A stretch of 6,627 nt of DNA from the NCBI GenBank assembly GCA_900757185.1, contig CAAEMX010000066.1, positions 1-6,627 on the forward strand. Direction: 5' to 3'. The translations under genes were made by a program, and so were the position numbers. Positions 4,651-6,627 of the stretch are shown in pieces. Numbering within the stretch: the first letter of the stretch is position 1; each line of letters begins with the position of its first letter. Source of the DNA: an uncultured Collinsella sp. Lineage in GTDB: Bacteria > Actinomycetota > Coriobacteriia > Coriobacteriales > Coriobacteriaceae. The notes under the pieces are model-generated. The model made no database searches. It was not told the origin of the DNA and was given only the letters and a program-made list of their open reading frames with translations.

Positions 4651-6414
4651 ATGACAGACGAGCTGGACCCCCAGACTCAACAGCATATTGATGATTCCGC
4701 AGACGTCACCGCAGATGCTGATGCTGTGACCTGCGATGATATTGACCTCGACGACCCCATCTTGGACGAAAGCGCTACGGCGGAAACCCCTGGCGCCGAA
4801 GATGCAGGCGAGCAAAACGACGATGCGCCCGCTCAGGACGACGACCCCGTACAGGATGCCGCCCCGCAAGCTGCGGGCCCTATCGAGGTGTCTTCGGAAG
4901 AAGAGCTCGACGCCGTCATGGACTCCATGATGGATGCCGTCAAAGCGATGAAAGACGCCGTGGCCGACGCTGACGTTGACGCCGAGGAAGAGGAGGCCGC
5001 CGAGGCAGCCTCGACCTTCGTACCCGGCGAGACTCCGGTTGCCGACCAGGGCAGCACCATGCCCTCGTTTCTGCAGCTCGAGCATCCCACGATTGGCGCC
5101 GATGCGGTCGACCCGCACGCAGCAGGCTTTTCTGTGGTCGAGGGCGGTACCGGCAATATCGCCGCGCCGCAGGCTGCCGATGCGAACGCTGTCGACACCG
5201 CTCGCCCGACCGCCCCGCACTCCCCCGCCGCGAGCCGCGATCTGGGGACCGCCGTCTCGAACACTGCGAACGCCGTGGGCACCTTTATCGCCCAGGGCGC
5301 CTCGGCCATGCGCGAGATGAACGCCGCGAAAAAGGCACTTGCCGATGCCCGCGCCCACCTGGCCGAACTTGAGCAGCGCATTGCCGATCAGGCCGAGGAA
5401 CTCGAGACGCGCCAGGATATCGCAGGCCGCTACGACCAGATCGTCGCCGACCAGCGTCAGGCGATCGCCACAGCGCAAAAGACCGCTGCGGCAGCCGAGA
5501 TTGACCGTGATGCCCACGCCGCCAAAGCGACAGAGCTCAAGGGTCAGCTCGAACAAATGAAGACAGAGGATGACGCGACTGAGCTCCGCCTGAAGGCCGC
5601 GCTCGACGCCGTGGAGGCCCGCGAGGCGAGCTCTCGCGAGACCGGCAACCGCCTCGTTCGACGTCTTGAGGATTCCAAGCGCATCCGCGACAAGGTGAAG
5701 GCCGAGCGAGACGCCGGCATTGCGGCCGCACAACAAACCGTCGACGCCACGCGCGCCCAGCTCGAGACGCTGCGCCATGAGTATGCCGAGCTGCAACGCA
5801 ATCCCTCGGCAAATCCCGCCAACTATACGGTGCGCACCAGCGAGCTCTCGATGCAGATTTCCGACACGGCAGATGCCCTGCGTAAAGCCGAAGAAGATGT
5901 CCCGCGCATCACCGCCGACCTTGAGCACTCGCTTGCCGCAGCCGAGCAGGCCGTCGAGCAGGCTCAAGCCCCTATCGCCGACGCAAAACGCGCGCACCAA
6001 GCCGTGACGACCGAAGCCGATGCCGCGCGCGACGAGCTGCAGACGGCGAAGACAGCCGCCGCGACTCGTCAGCGCGAACTGCGCGAGAAGATCACTGCCG
6101 AGGACAAGGCACGCCGCGACCAGGAGCAGAGCATCGCCAACGCCCAAGCAGATGCCGCACATGCGCAGTCGATCATCGAACAGGCGACCGAAGTGCACGA
6201 CCACCCAGAGATCACTGAGTCGCTTGCAGGATCCTTGGCCCGAGACAAAGCCGAACACGCCGAGACCGAGCGAGAAGTCACCCAGCTCGAGGCCACCGAG
6301 GACGCGGTGCGCGAACGTACCCGCGACTCACGCATCAAATTCACCGGCGCCATCGTCTGCATCGTTGCCGTAGTTCTCGTGATCATCTTGATCTGGCTGT
6401 TCGCGAGCAAGTAA
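4651..6414 (+). CDS. Acidic coiled-coil protein with a C-terminal membrane anchor, function unknown
   Basis: The 587-residue product matches no family I can name. Residues 1-120 are strongly acidic and low in complexity (many Asp, Glu, Ala). Residues 121-215 form a linker rich in Ala, Pro and Gly. Residues about 218-383 and 396-512 are heptad-like Ala/Glu/Gln/Arg-rich coiled coils, separated by a proline/asparagine break (NPSANPANY, 384-392). A second break (EVHDHPE, 514-520) precedes a short helix to 560. Residues 566-584 (GAIVCIVAVVLVIILIWLF) are one hydrophobic segment, ending three residues from the C-terminus. No signal peptide is seen, so it should be tail-anchored with the coiled coil in the cytoplasm. 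The start at ATG 4651 is chosen for GAGGAG nine bases upstream; GTG at 4621 is a weaker option. A scaffold or envelope-linked spacer role is only a guess. Confidence 0.85.
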   Translation: MTDELDPQTQQHIDDSADVTADADAVTCDDIDLDDPILDESATAETPGAEDAGEQNDDAPAQDDDPVQDAAPQAAGPIEVSSEEELDAVMDSMMDAVKAMKDAVADADVDAEEEEAAEAASTFVPGETPVADQGSTMPSFLQLEHPTIGADAVDPHAAGFSVVEGGTGNIAAPQAADANAVDTARPTAPHSPAASRDLGTAVSNTANAVGTFIAQGASAMREMNAAKKALADARAHLAELEQRIADQAEELETRQDIAGRYDQIVADQRQAIATAQKTAAAAEIDRDAHAAKATELKGQLEQMKTEDDATELRLKAALDAVEAREASSRETGNRLVRRLEDSKRIRDKVKAERDAGIAAAQQTVDATRAQLETLRHEYAELQRNPSANPANYTVRTSELSMQISDTADALRKAEEDVPRITADLEHSLAAAEQAVEQAQAPIADAKRAHQAVTTEADAARDELQTAKTAAATRQRELREKITAEDKARRDQEQSIANAQADAAHAQSIIEQATEVHDHPEITESLAGSLARDKAEHAETEREVTQLEATEDAVRERTRDSRIKFTGAIVCIVAVVLVIILIWLFASK

Positions 6415-6439
6415 CCACTCCCCAACGATTACAAGAACT

Positions 6440-6479
6440 GTCCCCAGGTGCCGGCACATAAGGAACGTCCCCAAGTGCC
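6440..6479 (+). repeat. Tandem GTCCCCARGTGCC repeats with a 10-base palindrome
   Basis: GTCCCCAGGTGCC (6440-6452) and GTCCCCAAGTGCC (6467-6479) match at 12 of 13 positions with a 27-base period. The end of the first copy overlaps the perfect palindrome GTGCCGGCAC (6448-6457). GTCCCCAA also occurs at 3351-3358 beside copy A. The style recalls short palindromic repeats spread by REP-associated transposases, but no such gene is in the window. Confidence 0.6.
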
Positions 6480-6488
6480 AACAAAGGC

Positions 6489-6531
6489 GACGCCGATGTT
6501 TTGGCGCGGACAGCGAAAACCCGCTAGAGCG
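6489..6531 (+). repeat. Intergenic repeat module, copy B
   Basis: GACGCCGATGTTTTGG (6489-6504), six bases, CAGCGA (6511-6516), nine bases, AGAGCG (6526-6531): the order and spacings are identical to copy A. The right end also forms CCGCT-AG-AGCGG (6521-6532), a near-palindrome. Unlike A and C it is followed by another repeat copy, not by a terminator. Confidence 0.6.
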
Positions 6532-6554
6532 GCATCCTCTTGACAACCAAAGAA

Positions 6555-6588
6555 ATGCCGGTGTTTTGGCAACGACAGCGAGCGGGCC
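6555..6588 (+). repeat. Intergenic repeat module, copy C
   Basis: ATGCCGGTGTTTTGG (6555-6569), six bases, CAGCGAGCGGGCC (6576-6588). It shares the core and spacing with copies A and B and the CAGCGAGCGG extension with copy A, but lacks AGAGCG. It lies 66 bases from copy B, measured from CAGCGA to CAGCGA 65 bases. It is followed by a GAAACGAAAGG tract like the GAAAAGAAGG tract after copy A. Confidence 0.55.
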
Positions 6589-6610
6589 GCATTTGAGACA
6601 AGGTGACGTG

Positions 6611-6627
6611 AAACGAAAGGGCGCTGA
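6611..6627 (-). terminator. Probable half of an intrinsic terminator cut by the window edge
   Basis: After copy C the plus strand reads GTGAAACGAAAGGGCGCTGA. This parallels ATGAAAAGAAGGCGGCATAG after copy A, where the GC-rich part is a terminator arm and the A-rich part is the minus-strand U-tract. The arm begins 43 bases after CAGCGA starts, against 42 in copy A. If correct, the next bases outside the window should complete the hairpin (TCAGCGCC) and a minus-strand gene should end beyond it. An alternative is a GTG start codon at 6608. Confidence 0.35.

Larger units (their letters stand above)
6415..6627. other. Repeat-rich intergenic region after the coiled-coil gene
   Basis: No supportable gene lies here up to the window edge. 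It holds tandem 13-mers around a palindrome (6440-6479), repeat module copies B and C, and what looks like one arm of a terminator at the right edge. No intrinsic terminator directly follows the coiled-coil gene stop at 6414, so its transcript may run through these repeats to the edge hairpin. Confidence 0.6.

Noticed and set aside
4546..6258. 570-codon open frame on the minus strand opposite the coiled-coil gene
   Set aside because: It is a shadow frame caused by high GC and Ala/Glu/Asp codon use in the real gene. The plus frame has a good SD, sensible domain order and a C-terminal membrane segment, while the minus frame has none of these.
6608..6627. GTG start codon with weak SD AAGG at 6600-6603 opening a gene at the right edge
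   Set aside because: The spacing from the SD is short (four bases), and the sequence parallels the A-rich tract and terminator arm after copy A. The terminator reading is preferred, though the edge prevents a firm decision.

Overview
The window looks like a GC-rich actinobacterial chromosome segment, most likely from a gut Coriobacteriia species (Collinsella-like). This is an inference. It rests on high-GC codon use, an actinobacterial long-form LOG protein, a tRNA-guanine transglycosylase, and a short-chain dehydrogenase closely resembling the 12-alpha-hydroxysteroid dehydrogenases of bile-acid-transforming gut anaerobes. No rRNA, tRNA, CRISPR array or complete insertion sequence was seen.

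Layout, left to right. Positions 1-39 are the last codons of a plus-strand gene, followed by about 250 bases with no convincing gene but several nested inverted repeats. Positions 296-906 (minus) hold a type II toxin-antitoxin pair: DinJ/RelB-like antitoxin first, YafQ-like toxin second, two bases apart, in a stretch visibly richer in A+T than the rest. Positions 1020-1778 (minus) encode a LOG-family nucleotide phosphoribohydrolase whose ribosome binding site sits directly behind a terminator-like hairpin. Positions 1992-3131 (minus) encode Tgt. Positions 3556-4356 (minus) encode the HSDH-like SDR, followed by two hairpins, the second a good intrinsic terminator. Positions 4651-6414 (plus, divergent from the SDR) encode a 587-residue acidic, coiled-coil protein with a single C-terminal membrane anchor.

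The genes do not form one pathway. They are single-gene units with their own signals, plus one toxin-antitoxin operon. The most unusual material is non-coding. A module (CGCCGATGTYTTGG, six bases, CAGCGA) occurs three times with fixed internal spacing, at about 3388, 6491 and 6557. The first and third copies sit the same distance from a GAAA-rich tract and a terminator arm; the third terminator is cut by the window edge. Nearby are tandem GTCCCCARGTGCC 13-mers around a 10-base palindrome, and an 18-base inverted repeat between tgt and the SDR. Together these suggest a lineage-specific intergenic repeat family associated with 3' ends.
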